Positions 60,701-64,000 of a DNA stretch of 64,000 nt are shown here, in pieces. Within the stretch, counting starts at the first letter, position 1, and the number at the start of each line of letters is the position of its first letter. Origin of the DNA: Spirometra erinaceieuropaei (taxonomy: Eukaryota > Platyhelminthes > Cestoda > Diphyllobothriidea > Diphyllobothriidae). The DNA is taken from assembly GCA_902702965.1 (NCBI GenBank), contig CACRXP010000876.1, positions 132,174 to 196,173 on the forward strand. The letters run 5' to 3'. The notes below the pieces were generated by a model. It saw only the letters and a program-made list of their open reading frames with translations, had not been told where the DNA came from and ran no database searches. The translations under genes were made by a program, and so were the position numbers.

Positions 60701-63700
60701 TGCCAAATGTCCTGAGAAGGAACTTGTTTTCTCATGATATTGGTTAAGTTCTACTGTGGATTGCGAAAGTTGCTAGTGGCAGGTGCGGATTTTAATGAGT
60801 TCAAAATAAGGGGTTAAAAAGATGTTGCCCTGAAACACGAATCGCTCACATTAGAAAAGAAGCTCAAATTCATCAGTCTTGCCTAAATAGGATTGAGAGT
60901 GGTCTTTACTATGGCGGGTGACAAAGCATAACATTTACACAAAATAAAACCAATATTTATGATTACCGTTACCAGTCTAAGGTTCATGCATACCTTGACA
61001 GAAAGAACAGCATAACGGCGAAAGACGACAAAATTCAAAAATAACCACCGTTGACGAGTAGGTACTACTAAAACGAACCTGAATATAATTTCTAGAAATG
61101 TGTAATAAATTACGAACAGCTCTTTCTATAGTTTTAGAGTCTCGATACAGCTGCCCACAGTCCGGGATGTGGATGCATTGACATTTTGCAGTCAGTAGTA
61201 GGCCGTATCACATGCTTCAAACCTTTTAACAAGTTATTCCGTCAAAAGATGAAGAAGCAAATAGATCTACTTTTCTGACACCTATTCACAGTTACTAGAA
61301 ACAAAAAACAAGAGCTTTTTTGATTTGACGCCAGAATGCAAAAAGATACCGTAGGCGTTTTTCACCTACCTTTATTGCCTGACATATACCAGCAAAATGT
61401 TGTTTCTTGCATGTGAAGTCTAAGACGACATGCAGTCCGGTGCAATATCGACGGTGATATCTCTGGTTTTCATATAGAAATTCCAGCTTCGTGGAGGGCA
61501 TAAATAAATGTATCCTGGCTTCGTAAGAACGGTCTTACCTGTTTTATTGTGCGGTCCGATTAAAGGGAATTAAAATAGAGCAAGCGTGAGTCAGTTTTTA
61601 TCAAAATCAGCACTTTTGTTTTTATTCTTATCATATTTCACAAAGTCTATCAAATAGACAACAAATTCTTCAAATTTAAGATTATTTTTGTACTACTTTG
61701 TGTAGAAAGTTTGGTGGGCTTGCTTTACTCGGCATTCGGTGGTTAGTGAAATTGCTTTCTTGCCTTTCTATTTTGCTGAACAAAAGCAACCTTATCAGCT
61801 ACCGTTCGTCTATAGCCCTTTGATTTTTTGCTGGCGAATAACATGTACAAACTAGTATACCGACTAATATTGTCATGGGCTGTCTGGAGAAGATCAAACT
61901 ATCGGTGTCTACGGATGCACTTTTATCTCCTCTCCCTTTAGCGACCACTGCTTCGAAATATTTCTGCCCTTTGGAATAAATTACCAGCTTTGACATCGCA
62001 ATTTGTTCACTGTGTCCGCTTTTCTCCGCGTTTTGCCCCAACGCCTATCGGTTTATATAACCTGCCCAAATAGATCTCCGAACAACAGTGCCTCACTTAG
62101 TCTGCTGGAGAGTCAACATGTATCCCTGGCGTCATTGCCCTAAAATTTGACACGGCAGGAGGGGTAAAATAGTAGGCTATACGCGTTTTACTCTTTTGCT
62201 TTTCAAAATTAAAAATAACTGAGAAGCCAATTTTACTAACTGGTGGACTGATGAACCAAAGCCATCGTTAAATCCAAGCTTTGGAGAGGAATAAAAAGGC
62301 GAAAATACAGTCGTCTTTGAAATCTAATTTGACGCAACTTATATTTCCAAAATTGGAACATTTTTATTTGGCGTACTGATTTTCAAGTATTCAGAAATTG
62401 CAACTTTTAAGTATTTAATAAATATTCCATTTTTGCCTGTTTGTATAATTTGACACTTGAGAGGAATCCCTTATTAGTTTGCCAAGTCGCAAAAGAGTTG
62501 TGTGCATACACTCTGCGATGCCTCATGCCATTTTATTAATTATGAATTACGCACATTGATGAATGGATGCGATTAAAGTCAGCTATTGCTTCAACAGCAA
62601 AATATTAATGTTGATCAGATCTAAAATATTTATAAAATTACCTTCTATAGAATACAGGAATTTTTATCTGAATCCAAGGTTACACATCCTCAGTAGCAAC
62701 AAACATGAAAAGCACTAGATGAAGGAGTAACATACAGTCTTGGTTAATTAGTGTCCTTTAGGGCTATAATTATGGAAAGAACCGCAATGAAAATCAAAAC
62801 AAGTCTAGTTCGCTACGGTATATCCCGATGAGTTAAGATGTTGAAGTGTGAGTACCATGATCGTCCGTGCAATCTGCAAAATGGTGGAATACAGGCTGAG
62901 GTAAACGCTTGATCGGCAAGTCCTGCATTCGATAGACAACATCTCTAGCCTGAGAAGCCAACTTTTGCATTGAGAACCCCTCTGCCTATAGAAAAGCAAA
63001 ATTAAAGAGGAAACCAACTAAAATTTGGCGACCGCCTTTAAAAAAAACAGACAAAGCATGTTGGATTTTAGATGTAAGATTTTGTGGCTGACGGGGATGT
63101 CAGTTTCGGCGACCCATTGGGGCATAATCCCTTAACTTTTCAGTGGAACGTGTCTTCTAATTTGCCATGGAAGGCAAAATCCTGAAATAAAGGGCAGTCA
63201 ATCGTCATTGTTCGCACCACTGTTGCTCCCGTCCTACATCGATGGTTTGACTGAATGCAACTTGTAGGTATCTTTGACAAGTTTCTTACTGCTAATGTGA
63301 CAATCTGGATGAAAGTCTAGAAATAGCCCGAGTAAAGTTTTGTACAAACGATTCGGAGTATTAAGTGTGGCCCAGCAAATGCCAATCGAGAAATTCTTTA
63401 TTAGAATTCTAACCAACCTCTCTTCCACAAAACGATGACCACTGATATTAATTAATGGCAAATCGGTGTTCTAAAAACCGACCATCAAAATATCTTGGCG
63501 TCCCGAGTGATTTCGGGTTAGTCTTTAGATGAGATGGCGATAGTTGTAAAAGGAATGATTGGGCCGGAAATTCGTCATACAGAAGCTGCTGGTTACAGAC
63601 AGTGATTGAAATGAAACGCATTCTCCGTATACGCATGAGCTCAGCCGCAGCGTATGCTGCTGAAGCAAAAAGATTTTCCCGATTTCTGTTGGAAAAAGGG

Positions 63701-64000
63701 AGGCATGCTAATATCGTGTTTGTCATGCGGTAACTAAACTGGATAGCATAATTCGCTTCGTTTCTGTAGATTTAATTATGTCTTACCGTGATGTAAATCA
63801 GTCGCTGTGGAAACCTGTCAGTGTTACATTATGGAGAAGTGCCCTTGTATACTAGTTGCAATACAATGTTTTTTTCAGCCAGTGCAGTTTTTTGCACGTA
63901 TTTTGAGTCCGGCTTTACACATGTCATATGCAAGAGACAACAGCAAGTCCTATCCTTACGTAGTTTATGTAAACGTCTTCATACTACACTGTTTGATGTC
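57736..64000. other. AT-rich stretch without a recognised gene
   Basis: All frames are shorter than about 95 codons and none is recognisable. No RNA gene or repeat is seen to the end of the window. Confidence 0.55.

Noticed and set aside
1..64000. Bacterial or phage gene clusters, defence systems or operons
   Set aside because: No consecutive long frames, no Shine-Dalgarno pattern and no prokaryotic protein families are seen. The identifiable content is animal retroelements.

Overview
This window looks like non-coding, repeat-bearing DNA from a eukaryotic nuclear genome. It is AT-rich, has no operon-like gene packing or Shine-Dalgarno pattern, and no open reading frame of credible length reads as a cellular protein. 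The longest gap-free frames are about 145 codons. The recognisable content is decayed transposable elements: a Penelope-like element (PLE), a LINE with a C-terminal zinc-finger tail, tRNA-derived elements, and a degenerate TTAGGG-type telomeric tract. This combination suggests a flatworm, most likely a tapeworm of the Spirometra/Schistocephalus type. That placement is an inference from remembered repeat families, not from a database search.

Layout. Positions 1-4847 hold AT-rich DNA and a block of higher G+C with nothing identified. A degenerate telomere-like tract lies at 4848-5115. A tRNA-derived SINE head lies at about 10952-11013 (minus strand). At 18230-19052 there are two tandem copies of a composite element with long inverted repeats and an internal tRNA-like segment, followed by a CA/TA microsatellite. 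At 20950-22540 lies a broken PLE on the minus strand, with reverse transcriptase, a GIY-YIG endonuclease and a hammerhead-like motif downstream. At 23110-24560 lies a broken LINE on the minus strand. A perfect 51-bp inverted duplication lies at 26891-27150. A second probable PLE endonuclease remnant is at 35867-36440. A direct duplication of about 1.58 kb (40678-42256 and 42543-44106) is separated by a 286-base assembly gap. The rest, including almost all of 44.1-64 kb, is AT-rich sequence in which I see no gene.

How it fits together. No genes cooperate here. The window reads as a gene-poor region, or possibly a long intron, built from old insertions. Every element whose orientation could be assigned lies on the minus strand. 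The most unusual structures are the interleaved inverted repeats around a tRNA-like core (18.2-19.05 kb), the hammerhead-like hairpin downstream of the PLE, and the perfect inverted duplication at 26.9-27.15 kb.
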